A DNA stretch of 64,000 bases from Streptomyces resistomycificus (GCF_001514265.1 NZ_KQ949004.1:62001-126000); one strand, 5' to 3'; counted from the first letter of the stretch, positions 33,500 to 42,297 are shown. A program made the numbers and translations. Notes: generated from the letters alone by a model not told the origin.

Positions 33500-35254
33500 T
33501 CAGCCGAGTGCGGATGCCGCCCCCTTGAGCACCAGTCCGGCCCCGAGGACCACGACGACGAGCGCGGATCCCAGCGGCGCGGTACGGCGTACCAGGGCTG
33601 TCAGGGGACTGCTCGCCCAGCGCGGGCGCCTGTCCAGCACACGGGTCACTCCGGTACCCAGCTTGACGACGGCGAAGCCGGCCGCGGTCAGGGTGAGGGC
33701 CAGACCGACGCCGTACGCCACGACGAGCAGCAGCCCGAACCAGGCCTGCCCCAGCGCCGCCGCGCCGACGAGGACGACGACCGCGGACGGACTGGGCACC
33801 AGCCCGCCGGCGAACCCGAGAAGGATGGTGCCGCGGAGGGTGGGGGCGACGGCGTGGGTGTGGGTGAAGCCGCCGTGGGTGTGTTCGAGGGTGTGGGGGT
33901 GCGGGTGGCCGCTCTGGTGGCTGTGGCTGTGGCTGTGGTCGTGGTCGTGCTCGTGGTCGTGCTCGTGGTCGTGGTCGTGGTGGGTGTGCGGGTGGGCGGA
34001 GGCAGGTGTGTGGCGGGTGGGAGCGGTGTGGCTGTGGGCGCCGACCAGGACGGGCGTGCGCTCGGGGGCGTCCTCGGTGTCGTGAGCGCCGTGCGGGTGC
34101 GGGTGCGGGTGCGGGTGCGGGTGCGGGTGCGGGTGTCCGTGGTCGTGGGTGTGGCCGTGGCCGTGATCCTCGTCGTGCGGATGGTCGTGCGGGTGGTCGT
34201 GGCCGTGTGCGGGCGTCCGGTTGCGCCAGGCCCGTCGTACGAGGGTGGCGCCGGCCGCCGTCACCATGAGGCCGCTCGCGATGCCCAGCCACGCGATCAC
34301 CGAGGGCGCCGCCGCGGAACCGGCCGCGATCAGAAGGCCGAGAGCCACCACGCCGAGGGTGTGGGTGACCGTCACCGAGGCCGCGAGCGGCAGGACGTCC
34401 CTCATCCGGGCGCGGCCGCCCCGGGCGGCGGCGACCGCGGCCATCAGGGTCTTGCCGTGGCCCGGGGCGAGCGCGTGCATCGCGCCGAGGGCGACGGAGA
34501 TGAGGACGGCGAGCGCGGCGAAGCCGACGGTGAGGTCCTGGCGGGCGACCAGGGAGTCCAGGGCCCGGGTCCAGCGGTCGGCGCCGCGCGGCAGGACGGA
34601 GGCGGCGGGCGCGTCCCCCTTCTCCTCGGCCAGGGCCGCCCCACCCGGACGGACGCGCAGGGCGGCGGTGGTGGTGTCGGCCGGGGAGGAGAGCAACTCC
34701 TCCGGGTATTCGGTCAGTTCACGCGAGAGCGACGTCGTCGGTACGTCCGACTTCGTGAGCGTCGTACGGTCACCGCGCGCGGTGACCTCCCGCCAGCCGG
34801 GTCCGGAGTCCGCGGCCGCGCTGCGGAAGCCGAGGATGACGGTGTCGTCCTCGGGCAGCGATGCCGTCAGCCTGCACTCCACCCGGAGGGTGTCGAGGCC
34901 GGCCTGGCCGGGGCGTACCAGCGCGCGGCTGCTCCGGGCGGTGAGGGCGGCGGCACGGCCGTCGACGGTGACCCGGCTGCCGTCGGCGGCCCGGGCACAC
35001 CGCTGCCGGGCCCACTCGGTCATGCCCAGTTTCTCGATGTCCGGCTCGGCCTGCTTCGCCGGGATCTCGGCGAGGTCCTCGACATGGTCGACCCGCAGTT
35101 CGCCGGGGGCGGTGACGAGACCGTCGTAGTGGTTGACGGTGAAGTTGCCGAGGGGGTGGGCGCCGGCGGTGCCCGCCGGGACCAGCACGAGGGCGCAGGC
35201 GGCCGTGAGGACGGCCGCGGCGGAGGCGAGGACGCCACGGGAGCGGAGCTTCAC
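33500..35254 (-). CDS. NicO/RcnA-type Ni/Co transport protein with His-rich loops
   Basis: 584 residues from GTG 35254, sharing GTGA with the TPR gene's stop. A Sec signal (mature start HPLGNFTVNHYDG) and an extracytoplasmic domain of about 200 residues precede a six-to-seven-TM NicO module with ALGAMHALAPGHGKTLM (HAL-GHGK signature) and later LGFAGGLVPSPSAVVVL. Between them is a ~150-residue loop with dozens of His in HP, HDH and HSHS repeats. NicO proteins move nickel or cobalt; the His loop would buffer metal. It is the last gene of the DUF4331-TPR-NicO operon. Direction of transport cannot be told. Confidence 0.88.
   Translation of the reverse strand: MKLRSRGVLASAAAVLTAACALVLVPAGTAGAHPLGNFTVNHYDGLVTAPGELRVDHVEDLAEIPAKQAEPDIEKLGMTEWARQRCARAADGSRVTVDGRAAALTARSSRALVRPGQAGLDTLRVECRLTASLPEDDTVILGFRSAAADSGPGWREVTARGDRTTLTKSDVPTTSLSRELTEYPEELLSSPADTTTAALRVRPGGAALAEEKGDAPAASVLPRGADRWTRALDSLVARQDLTVGFAALAVLISVALGAMHALAPGHGKTLMAAVAAARGGRARMRDVLPLAASVTVTHTLGVVALGLLIAAGSAAAPSVIAWLGIASGLMVTAAGATLVRRAWRNRTPAHGHDHPHDHPHDEDHGHGHTHDHGHPHPHPHPHPHPHPHGAHDTEDAPERTPVLVGAHSHTAPTRHTPASAHPHTHHDHDHEHDHEHDHDHSHSHSHQSGHPHPHTLEHTHGGFTHTHAVAPTLRGTILLGFAGGLVPSPSAVVVLVGAAALGQAWFGLLLVVAYGVGLALTLTAAGFAVVKLGTGVTRVLDRRPRWASSPLTALVRRTAPLGSALVVVVLGAGLVLKGAASALG
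34091..34132 (-). repeat. GTGCGG hexanucleotide repeat (7 copies) encoding His-Pro repeats
   Basis: Seven perfect 6-base units on the plus strand, read as (HP)n in the NicO gene on the minus strand. A neighbouring stretch at 33910-33990 is built of GTGGTC/GTGGCT units encoding His, Asp, Glu and Ser. Together they form the metal-binding loop. Confidence 0.85.
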
Positions 35255-36819
35255 TTGGCGGCCTCCAGCGTCTTGCGGGCCTCGCGGGCGCCCAGGGGCG
35301 AGAAGCCGGGGTTGAGGTCCAGTGCCGCCTTCAGGTGCCGGCGGGCGTCCTGTCCGTGGCCGGTGGCGTGTTCGATGACACCGCGGTGGTAGAGGAAGGC
35401 GGCGCTGCGGTAGCCGGTGGCCGTGGCCCGGCGGGCGTACGGCAGCGCCTCCTCGTCGCGGCCGTTGACATGCAGGGCCCAGGCGAGGGCGTCAGCGGTG
35501 TGCACCGTTTGGCGGCGGGCCCACTCGGCGCGGGCCGCGCGCAGGGCCTCGGCCGTGTCGCCGTGGTCGGCGGCGGCGAGCGCGGTGTCGAGGTCGACGT
35601 TGACGCCGCCCGCGCGGGCGAGGGCCGTCCAGGCGTCGACGAGGGCGTACTGGTCGCCGGCCTTCGCCCGGTCGCCCTCCGCGCCCCGGGCCTCGTACAG
35701 CTCCCCGAGTGCGACGAGCGGGCCGGGCAGCGGGTAGCGGGCCACGACGGCCTCCATGCCCTTGATCGCGGAGGCCTGCTCGCCGTTCGCGGCCTGGCTG
35801 CGGGCGCGGCCCTCCAGCGCCGGCAGATAGGTGTCGTCGGCGGCGAGGGCCCGCGCGTAGTGGTCCTGGGCCGTCTTGTACTCGCCCTGGTTCCAGGCGA
35901 GTTGGCCGAGCGCGGTGGCCACGTACGCGATGTCCCCGGGGGCGCTGGCGGAGGCGAGCGCCTGCTCCAGCACCCGTCGCGCGGTCGGCACGTCGCCGCG
36001 CAGCTCGTGGACGTAGGCGTACCGCGTGAAGACGGGGATGCCCGGCCGCCGTTCGTCCGCGAGCTCGGCGGCCTTCGACGCGTCGTCGTAGCGGCCGAGC
36101 TCGACGTAGGCGTCGATACGGGAGGACAGCGCGCGCTCGCTGTACGGGTTCTGCTCCAGGGCCTGGTCCGCGTACTTCAGGGCGTCCTCGAAGTCGTGCC
36201 GGGCCGCGGCCAGAGCGGCGCGGCCGGCGAGGGCCTGGTCGTTGTCGGGGTCCAGGTCGAGGGCGCGCTTCAGTGCGCGCTCGGCCTGGGGATAGCGGGA
36301 CGGGTCGCCCTTGGTCCGCGCCTGTTCGACATAGGCGAGACCGAGGGTGGCCCAGCTGCCGAAGTCCTTGGGCTGCGACCGCAGATGGGCCTGCAGGGCG
36401 GCGATGCTCGCGTCGAGACCACCGCCGGTCAGCAGCTCGGGCGACACGGCGGCGGGCGCGGACACCCCCACCGCGTCACCGCCGTCCTGCCCGGCCCCCA
36501 CCGCGATGGACCCGGCGGTGAACGCGACCGCCAACAGCACGGCACACAGGCCGAGTTGAGCGGCTCGCCAACGTCGGCCGGCCTCGGAGAACCGCCGTAC
36601 GGCGGCGACCCGGGGATCGTCGGCCCCGTCCAGGGAGTCCCCGACGGGCCCCGCGTCGTCGGCGGCCCTCGAAGGCGCCTCGGCGGGGCCGGACTTCACC
36701 AACGTGAGTCGGGGCTTCGGCGCGGCCGCCTTCGACGTACCTCCGGCGTTCGGCTCGGCTGCCGCCGGCACTCGGCCGTTCTCGGTCTCAGGTGCGCTGT
36801 CGTTCGTGGGCCGGGCCAT
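35251..36819 (-). CDS. TPR-repeat membrane protein
   Basis: 522 residues. A charged cytoplasmic N-terminus of about 85 residues precedes one TM helix (LGLCAVLLAVAFTAGSIAVGA). The outside portion carries about eight tetratricopeptide units (for example WATLGLAYVEQARTKGD, ERALKRALDLDPDNDQALAG, ALKYADQALEQNPYSERAL, LGQLAWNQGEYKTAQDHY). TPR arrays dock partner proteins. It sits between the DUF4331 gene (about 100 bases upstream) and the NicO gene (GTGA overlap), suggesting a scaffold for those two envelope proteins (inference). Confidence 0.88.
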   Translation of the reverse strand: MARPTNDSAPETENGRVPAAAEPNAGGTSKAAAPKPRLTLVKSGPAEAPSRAADDAGPVGDSLDGADDPRVAAVRRFSEAGRRWRAAQLGLCAVLLAVAFTAGSIAVGAGQDGGDAVGVSAPAAVSPELLTGGGLDASIAALQAHLRSQPKDFGSWATLGLAYVEQARTKGDPSRYPQAERALKRALDLDPDNDQALAGRAALAAARHDFEDALKYADQALEQNPYSERALSSRIDAYVELGRYDDASKAAELADERRPGIPVFTRYAYVHELRGDVPTARRVLEQALASASAPGDIAYVATALGQLAWNQGEYKTAQDHYARALAADDTYLPALEGRARSQAANGEQASAIKGMEAVVARYPLPGPLVALGELYEARGAEGDRAKAGDQYALVDAWTALARAGGVNVDLDTALAAADHGDTAEALRAARAEWARRQTVHTADALAWALHVNGRDEEALPYARRATATGYRSAAFLYHRGVIEHATGHGQDARRHLKAALDLNPGFSPLGAREARKTLEAAK

Positions 36820-36855
36820 GCCCTCTCCTCGGTCGGCTTGCTGAAGGGAACGTGC

Positions 36856-36899
36856 GGCGCGGCCCGCGCCGTGGGGGATGGATACGAGCGGGCCGCGCC
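36856..36899. other. Inverted repeat between DUF4331 and TPR genes
   Basis: GGCGCGGCCC (36856-36865) and GGGCCGCGCC (36890-36899) are perfect complements around a 24-base loop. It could reduce read-through inside the operon or stabilise the upstream transcript. Confidence 0.45.
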
Positions 36900-36919
36900 A
36901 GTCGGTGATCAGTACGGGC

Positions 36920-38449
36920 TCAGTACGCCCGGCCCCTCATCCGGCGCCACCACATGACGCCTGCGCCGATCAGGACGATGCCCGCCGCGCCGGCGCCCGC
37001 CGAGGCGGCCATCAGCGTGGTGTCGTCCGTGCCGCCCGTGCCGGCCGGCTGGAGGGCGTCGCCGAGCTGGCTGCGGACGTCGCCGTCGGTCGTGCCCTTG
37101 GCGAGCGGGCCGCGGGAGCCCTCCGTGGGGAGAGCGACGTACGGGAAGGCCTTCTCGAAGTCCTTGTCGTTCTTGTCGACGGCGTCGCCCAGGTCGTTCT
37201 TGGCACCCAGCAGTTCACCCTCGACGACCTGGAGCGAGGCGTCGATCACGTCGTCGGTCAGCCGGCGGCCGTTCGGGAAGCCCGCGTTGTCACCGTCGAG
37301 GACGCCGAGCCGCTTCGGGTCGGAGGCGGGCTTGATCGAGGTGTTGAGACGCAGCTGCTCCGACGGACTCACGTGCGGCGGCTGGTTGAGGCCCTTCACG
37401 CCCTTCAGGAAGACGTCGACGAGGTCGTTGCGCGGCTCGTCGGGGGCGTCGATCTTGTAGATCGCCTCGATGAGCTTCGGCAGCTCAGGGTTGGTCACGT
37501 TCTTGAGGAACTGCGCGTCGTCATGGGGCGCGGAGGCGTTGAACTTGTCCTTGTCCTTGATGGGGTTGACGACCTCGTTGACCAGCGGGTTGCCGAGTCG
37601 CGAGACCTGGCTGTAGTACCCCTGCGCGTTCCTGCGCTGGGTCGTCGACCAGATGCCGACGATCGGCTGCTCCGCCGACTCGGTGAGCATGTGGTTCGGC
37701 ACCTGCAGGGCGATGGAGTTGACGTTGTAGCCCTTGAGCGTGTCGTTGCCGACCTCGGTGAGGTTGCCGCCGTAGAGCAGGTCGAAGACGCGCAGGTCCA
37801 GGAAGAACGGGTCGTCGGCCTGGCCGGCGAACGTCGTGGAGCCGCCGGGCAGCTCGTGCACCGCCTGGTCGCGCAGCTTGGCGTAGTCCGGCATGGACGC
37901 CTTGCCGACGTTCGACGGCGCCACCGGCACGTCGTCGGCGACCTTCATCTTCGACACCAGGTGCCGGTTCTTCAGCCGCAGCAGCTCGATGTCGTACGTC
38001 TGCGTGATGTTGAGGTCCTTGTCGTCGAGGCTCTCGACCGGACCGGTGTTGTAGAGGAACGTCTTCTTGTTCTTGACGTGCGTCTTGAAGGTGAAGCGGT
38101 ACAGCAGGTCGCCCTGCGCGTCACCGTCGTTGTCGATGTGGATGTCGTACTGCGCGTCCTCGGCGAACGTGAAGAAGTTGGGGCCGCCCGCCGGCTCCTC
38201 GAAGGGGATCCAGTTCGCCACGACCGTCGTCGTGTCGGGCTTGTCCGGGCTCACGAACGCGTACACGTCCGTGTTGTCGTACTGGGGCTGCCCCGAGATC
38301 AGCGGAGCCTCCCGGTGACTGGAGGCGGCCGCCGCCCCCGGTTCCAGCGCGGTCACGCCGGCGGCTGCGAGCCCCCCGGCGGCCAGCGCACCACATACGA
38401 GGGTCGCGAGCTGCCTGCGTCCCGCACCGTTCCTGGAGTTACGTGTCAT
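36920..38449 (-). CDS. DUF4331 secreted, C-terminally anchored protein
   Basis: 509 residues from ATG 38449. A twin-Arg-like start (GAGRRQLATLVCGALAAGGL) and signal end near AAAASSHREAP, the hallmark opening of DUF4331, followed by YDNTDVYAFVSPDKPDTTTVVANW and FAEDAQYDIHIDNDGD. A C-terminal TM helix (AGAGAAGIVLIGAGVMWW) and RRMRGRAY tail anchor it to the membrane. The biochemical role of DUF4331 is unknown; many acidic and carbonyl-rich loops would suit metal binding. It is the first gene of an operon with TPR and NicO proteins and carries a SigK-like promoter 38 bases upstream. Confidence 0.9.
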   Translation of the reverse strand: MTRNSRNGAGRRQLATLVCGALAAGGLAAAGVTALEPGAAAASSHREAPLISGQPQYDNTDVYAFVSPDKPDTTTVVANWIPFEEPAGGPNFFTFAEDAQYDIHIDNDGDAQGDLLYRFTFKTHVKNKKTFLYNTGPVESLDDKDLNITQTYDIELLRLKNRHLVSKMKVADDVPVAPSNVGKASMPDYAKLRDQAVHELPGGSTTFAGQADDPFFLDLRVFDLLYGGNLTEVGNDTLKGYNVNSIALQVPNHMLTESAEQPIVGIWSTTQRRNAQGYYSQVSRLGNPLVNEVVNPIKDKDKFNASAPHDDAQFLKNVTNPELPKLIEAIYKIDAPDEPRNDLVDVFLKGVKGLNQPPHVSPSEQLRLNTSIKPASDPKRLGVLDGDNAGFPNGRRLTDDVIDASLQVVEGELLGAKNDLGDAVDKNDKDFEKAFPYVALPTEGSRGPLAKGTTDGDVRSQLGDALQPAGTGGTDDTTLMAASAGAGAAGIVLIGAGVMWWRRMRGRAY

Positions 38450-38486
38450 GCCGTCCGTCCTCAGTCCAACTTGCCTGACACCGGGG

Positions 38487-38513
38487 ATTCGGAGCGGGGT
38501 GGGGAGCGGATTG
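38487..38513 (-). promoter_or_regulatory. SigK-like ECF promoter of the DUF4331 operon
   Basis: On the minus strand CAATCC (38513-38508), 15 bases, CCGAAT (38492-38487), 38 bases before the DUF4331 ATG. From memory, the mycobacterial SigK consensus is CCATCC-N16/17-CCGAATR. The divergent sigma gene carries the same arrangement. Confidence 0.65.
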
Positions 38514-38577
38514 GTCGAATCTGAAAAACTTCTTTTCTCCTGCTGGACCCGCGTTTTGGGTCCGCTGATCCGTAACC

Positions 38578-38605
38578 CCATCCGGAGGTGTGTTCGTTGC
38601 GAATA
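38578..38605 (+). promoter_or_regulatory. SigK-like ECF promoter of the sigma/anti-sigma operon
   Basis: CCATCC (38578-38583), 15 bases, GCGAATA (38599-38605). The spacing is identical to the divergent promoter at 38487-38513. It predicts a start about 25 bases before the sigma ATG and hence autoregulation. Confidence 0.65.
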
Positions 38606-38635
38606 CCTCGTGGGACGGGGCAGGCCGGGTGCGGC

Positions 38636-39199
38636 ATGCGAAGAAGGGTGGCCGGGGTGGAGGCGGACGAGCTTCTGGTGCTCGTGGCGGGCGGTGACCA
38701 GAAGGCATTCGAGGAGTTGTACGGGCTGGTGTCCGGGCCCGTGTTCGGGTTGGTGAGACGGGTCGTACGGGATCCCGCGCAGTCGGAGGAGGTGTCGCAG
38801 GAGGTGCTGCTCGAACTGTGGCGTTCCGCCGGGCGCTTCGACCCGGGACGGGGCAGCGCGCTGTCCTGGATCCTGACCCTCGCCCACCGCCGGGCCGTCG
38901 ACCGGGTGCGCAGCGCCCGCGCGGCCGGCGAACGAGAGCAGCGCGAGGCCCGGCGCTCCCACCACCCGGCCTTCGACCACGTCACCGAGGAGGTCGAGGC
39001 CGGCCTCGAACGCGAGTGGGTGCGCCGCTGCCTGGACCGCCTCACCGCCCTGCAGCGCCAGTCGGTCACCCTCGCTTATTACGAGGGCTACACCTACCGT
39101 GAAGTGGCCGAGCGGCTCTCGTTGCCGCTGGGCACGGTGAAGACGCGGATGCGTGACGGGCTGACCCGGCTGCGCGAGTGCCTGGGAGGTGTGGCGTGA
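38636..39199 (+). CDS. ECF-family RNA polymerase sigma factor (SigK/ECF19-like)
   Basis: 187 residues from ATG 38636; GTG 38648 is an alternative, and longer starts lie upstream of the predicted transcript start. Region 2 covers DQKAFEELYGLVSGPVFGLVRRVVRDPAQSEEVSQEVLLELWRSA..RGSALSWILTLAHRRAVDRVR and region 4 covers LTALQRQSVTLAYYEGYTYREVAERL, then LGTVKTRMRDGLTRLR. The pattern and the RskA-type neighbour point to the ECF19/SigK group. It should direct RNA polymerase to its own operon and the divergent DUF4331 operon. Confidence 0.92.
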   Translation: MRRRVAGVEADELLVLVAGGDQKAFEELYGLVSGPVFGLVRRVVRDPAQSEEVSQEVLLELWRSAGRFDPGRGSALSWILTLAHRRAVDRVRSARAAGEREQREARRSHHPAFDHVTEEVEAGLEREWVRRCLDRLTALQRQSVTLAYYEGYTYREVAERLSLPLGTVKTRMRDGLTRLRECLGGVA

Positions 39200-40002
39200 G
39201 TCTGTTCCGCCGAGAGGACCTCCACTCCCTGGCCGCGCCCTACGCCCTGGACGCCCTCGAACCCGACGAGCGCCGACGTTTCGAAAGGCATCTGGACAAG
39301 TGCGGCAGCTGCGCCGCCGAAGTGCGCGCCCTCGCCGAGGACGCCGTCCGGCTCGCCTGGTCGACGGCCGCCCCGCCCCCGGCCGCGATGCGCGAACGCG
39401 TCCTGGCCGCCGTACGCGCGACTCCCCAGGAGGGTGCCGAGCAGGAGACGGCCCGCGCGCGGACGCCGCAACTGCCGCCGCACGTGTGGGGCGTGCAGCC
39501 GCCGCCGCGCGTCCGTGAGCGGCGGCGCATCCCGCTGTTCGTGCCCTTCGCCACGGCCACCGCCGCCGCGGCCCTCGTGGTCGCGTCCCTGTTCGCGGTC
39601 CAGGCCGGCCAGACCGAGGACCAGCTGAACGCCGAGCGGGCCCAGGCGCGTGAGATCGCCCACGTTCTCGCGGCTCCCGACGCCCGGGCGACGACAGGGC
39701 AGGACTCCGAGGGCCGCAGTATCGGAGTGGTCGCCTCCGCATCCGAGGGGCGGGCGGTCGTCACCCTGAGCGGGTACGGCGAACTGCCGAGCGACAGCGT
39801 GCGCCAACTGTGGCTCATGCGCCCCGACGCGCAACCGCGCTCCCTCGGGCTCTTCAGTGCCGACACGCCCTTGGTGGCGTCCGGTCTCGACACCTCCGCC
39901 ACGTCACTCGCTGTGACCGTCGAGCCCGACGGCGGGTCAGCACAGCCCACAACCCAGCCGGTTGTCCAACTCGCCCTGAAATCGGTTGGATTCGGAGAGT
40001 GA
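39196..40002 (+). CDS. Anti-sigma factor, RskA type with zinc-binding domain
   Basis: 268 residues from GTG 39196, overlapping the sigma stop (GTGA). The N-terminal ZAS domain has LAAPYALDALEPDERRRFERHL and the metal motif H-x3-C-x2-C (HLDKCGSC). A single TM helix (LFVPFATATAAAALVVASLFAV) follows at about residues 115-140. The outside RskA domain includes VVTLSGYGELPSDSVRQLWLMRP. It should hold the sigma factor at the membrane until regulated proteolysis or loss of zinc/redox change frees it. Confidence 0.92.
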   Translation: MSLFRREDLHSLAAPYALDALEPDERRRFERHLDKCGSCAAEVRALAEDAVRLAWSTAAPPPAAMRERVLAAVRATPQEGAEQETARARTPQLPPHVWGVQPPPRVRERRRIPLFVPFATATAAAALVVASLFAVQAGQTEDQLNAERAQAREIAHVLAAPDARATTGQDSEGRSIGVVASASEGRAVVTLSGYGELPSDSVRQLWLMRPDAQPRSLGLFSADTPLVASGLDTSATSLAVTVEPDGGSAQPTTQPVVQLALKSVGFGE

Positions 40003-40128
40003 TCAGGGAGGGGTCGTCAACCCCCTTACGGGGAAGGTGAATCCTGTGACCGCGATACACGAGTGCCCCGACGGGGCGATAGGGTTACCCTGCCCGGGCC
40101 GGGTGGACTCGTACGGGTGGGGAGTGAC

Positions 40129-40395
40129 ATGGAACAGATAACAGTGCGCAGCAGGGCGAGGGTCCCTGCGATCACCTGCGGGAGCAGCGCGACCAGTTCG
40201 CGCCTCGACCGCCATCTCTCGGTGCTGGGCGGCCCCGCCGTCCCACAGCGGGAGACGGTCGAGGCGACCTCGCTGATGCGTGAGCTGACCGCACGTGACG
40301 CGCACGAGCGCAGCCCCAGGGGTGCGCGCGTGCGGAGGGTCTCCCTCTTCGCGCCACTGCGCCGACTGCGCCGTTCGCTGTTCGGCGGACGCTGA
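40129..40395 (+). CDS. Conserved small hypothetical protein, 88 residues
   Basis: ATG 40129 follows a GGTGGGGAG ribosome-binding site. The product begins MEQITVRSRARVPAITCG, has a middle segment LDRHLSVLGGP and TSLMRELTARDAHER, and ends in a basic tail SLFAPLRRLRRSLFGGR. No TM helix is present; the amphipathic basic C-terminus could bind membrane or nucleic acid. I recall similar short proteins in other streptomycetes but know no function. It is downstream of the anti-sigma gene on the same strand and separated by 126 bases. Confidence 0.65.
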   Translation: MEQITVRSRARVPAITCGSSATSSRLDRHLSVLGGPAVPQRETVEATSLMRELTARDAHERSPRGARVRRVSLFAPLRRLRRSLFGGR

Positions 40396-40570
40396 GCCTG
40401 CGCGCTCTCAGGCGTTCCTGACCCGCGCTCAGGCGGTCACACCGTCCCGGCGTAGTGCTGCGATCCCGTCGTCCGTCATCCCCACGGCAGGCAGCAACGT
40501 CCAGGTGTGCCCGCCGGGCGCGGGGGCGTCCCCATCCCTCCCGCCCAGGCCCCGACCCGGATTCCGGGTC

Positions 40571-41353
40571 TCAGCGCTCCCCGTGTGCGTACCGGCGCAC
40601 GGCGAGCGGTACGAACACGACCAGCAGTACCGTGCACCAGGCCAGTGACCCGGCGACCGGGTGGGCGACCGGCCAGGCCGCTCCCTCCGGCACCGGGGCG
40701 TTCCCGAAGAGGTCCCGCAGGGCTGTCGTCACCGCGCTGATCGGGTTCCACTCGGCGACCACCCGCAGCCAGCCCGGCAGGCCGTCGGCCGGGATGTACG
40801 CGTTGGACAGCAGCGGCAGCAGGAAGGTCGCGCCGCCCAGCTGGCCCGCGGCCTCCTCGTTGCGGGTGAGCAGCCCCAGGAAGATCCCGATCCACGTGGC
40901 GGCGAACCGGAACAGCAGCAACAGTCCGAACGCCCCCGCCGCCTCCGCCGCGCTCCCCTCGATCCGCCAGCCGACCGCGAGGCCGACCAGCAGCAGGGGC
41001 ACCGTCCCGGCCGCCGTGACGACGAGATCCGCCACCGCCTGCCCCAGCGGCACGGCCGCCCGGCTCATCGGCAGCGTGCGGAAGCGGTCCATCACGCCCC
41101 GGTGGGTGTCCTGGGCCGCCTGGAACATCCCGGCCATGACGCCGCCCGCGGCGGTCGCCACCAGCAGGCCCGGCAGCAGGAACGCGCGGTAGTCCGCACC
41201 CGGCATCGCCAGCGCGCTGCCGAAGACGTAGCCGAAGAACAGCAGCATGCTGATCGGCATGGTCTGGGTCAGGATCAGCAGTCCCGGATTGTTCCGCATC
41301 CGCCGCAGCTGGCGGCCCAGCATCGCGGTTCCGTCGTACGCCAACGCGGTCAT
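40571..41353 (-). CDS. ABC-2 type efflux permease (DrrB-like)
   Basis: 260 residues with six TM helices (for example LILTQTMPISMLLFFGYVFG; FLLPGLLVATAAGGVMAGMF) and the ABC-2 signature in GQLGGATFLLPLLSNAYIPADGLPGWLRVVAEWNPISAVTTALRDL. Its ATG overlaps the stop of the ATP-binding gene (ATGA). With that ATPase it should form a drug or lipid exporter repressed by the divergent TetR. Confidence 0.93.
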   Translation of the reverse strand: MTALAYDGTAMLGRQLRRMRNNPGLLILTQTMPISMLLFFGYVFGSALAMPGADYRAFLLPGLLVATAAGGVMAGMFQAAQDTHRGVMDRFRTLPMSRAAVPLGQAVADLVVTAAGTVPLLLVGLAVGWRIEGSAAEAAGAFGLLLLFRFAATWIGIFLGLLTRNEEAAGQLGGATFLLPLLSNAYIPADGLPGWLRVVAEWNPISAVTTALRDLFGNAPVPEGAAWPVAHPVAGSLAWCTVLLVVFVPLAVRRYAHGER

Positions 41354-42297
41354 GCCACACGCTCCTTGTCGTCCTCGGTGAGCCGGAGGAACACGTCGTC
41401 GAGAGTCGGCGGACGCAGACTCACGTCCAGCAGCGGCACGCCCGCCGCGTCCAGCTCCCGCACCAGACGGGGCAGCGTGAGTGTCGCGTCCCGGCTGACC
41501 GCGCCCACGGCGTTGCGCTCGTGGTCGAACGACGGCTGACCGCCGGTGAGCTGGTCCAGCACCCCCGCCGCCCTGCCCATCGCGTCCGTGTCCGCCACGA
41601 CGGCCTCGACATGGGTGCCTATCAGCGACTTGAGCTGGGCCGGCGAACCCGTGTGCGTGACCCGCCCCCGGTCCACCAGGGCGATGTCGTGGGCGAGTTG
41701 GTCGGCCTCCTCCAGGTACTGCGTGGTCAGCAGCACGGTCGTGCCGTCCGCGGTGAGGTCGCGTACGGCCTCCCGGATCAGGTTCCGACTGGCCGGGTCG
41801 AGCCCGGTGGTCGGTTCGTCCAGGAACAGCACCTCGGGGCGGCGGATGAGGCTCGCCGCCAGGTCCAGCCGGCGCCGCATCCCGCCCGAGTAGGTGGACG
41901 CGGGCCGGTCGGCGGCCTCGGCGAGGCCGAAGCGGTCCAGGAGCTCGCCGGCCCGCTCGGCCGGTCCTCGTACCCGGTGCAGTCGGGCGAACAGGCGCAG
42001 GTTCTGGCGCCCGGTCAGGTCCCCGTCGACCGACGCGTACTGCCCGGTGACGCCGATCCTCCGCCGTACGGCCGCCGCCTCCCGGACGAGGTCGTGCCCG
42101 GCGATCCGGGCCGAGCCGGCGTCCGGCCGCAGCAGGGTGGTCAGCAGGCGTACGGCGGTGGTCTTGCCCGCCCCGTTGGGTCCGAGGATTCCGCAGACGG
42201 TGCCCGTCGCGACCGCGAGGTCCAGCCCCCGCAGGGCGTGGACGGCACCGAACCGCTTCTCCAGACCTTCACTAAGTACAGCGTACGTAGTAGTCAT
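41350..42297 (-). CDS. ABC transporter ATP-binding protein (DrrA-like)
   Basis: 315 residues from ATG 42297. Walker A is GPNGAGKTT, the signature is YSGGMRRRLDLA, Walker B is VLFLDEPTTGLD and the H-loop region follows TVLLTTQYLEEAD. The C-terminal ~80 residues (DRGRVTHTGSPAQLKSL..LTLPRLVRELDAAG..PTLDDVFLRLT) are characteristic of DrrA-type drug-export ATPases. The start codon lies only 6 bases from one arm of the TetR operator pair, so repression should block initiation directly. Confidence 0.95.
   Translation of the reverse strand: MTTTYAVLSEGLEKRFGAVHALRGLDLAVATGTVCGILGPNGAGKTTAVRLLTTLLRPDAGSARIAGHDLVREAAAVRRRIGVTGQYASVDGDLTGRQNLRLFARLHRVRGPAERAGELLDRFGLAEAADRPASTYSGGMRRRLDLAASLIRRPEVLFLDEPTTGLDPASRNLIREAVRDLTADGTTVLLTTQYLEEADQLAHDIALVDRGRVTHTGSPAQLKSLIGTHVEAVVADTDAMGRAAGVLDQLTGGQPSFDHERNAVGAVSRDATLTLPRLVRELDAAGVPLLDVSLRPPTLDDVFLRLTEDDKERVA

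Noticed and set aside
32168..35392. A 1074-codon plus-strand frame opposite the kinase and NicO genes
   Set aside because: Val/Gly repeats are the reverse of the His-rich loop codons; no homology and it spans three real gene boundaries.
40396..40570. Small ORFs between the 88-residue protein and the ABC permease
   Set aside because: No ribosome-binding sites or sensible composition; treated as intergenic.
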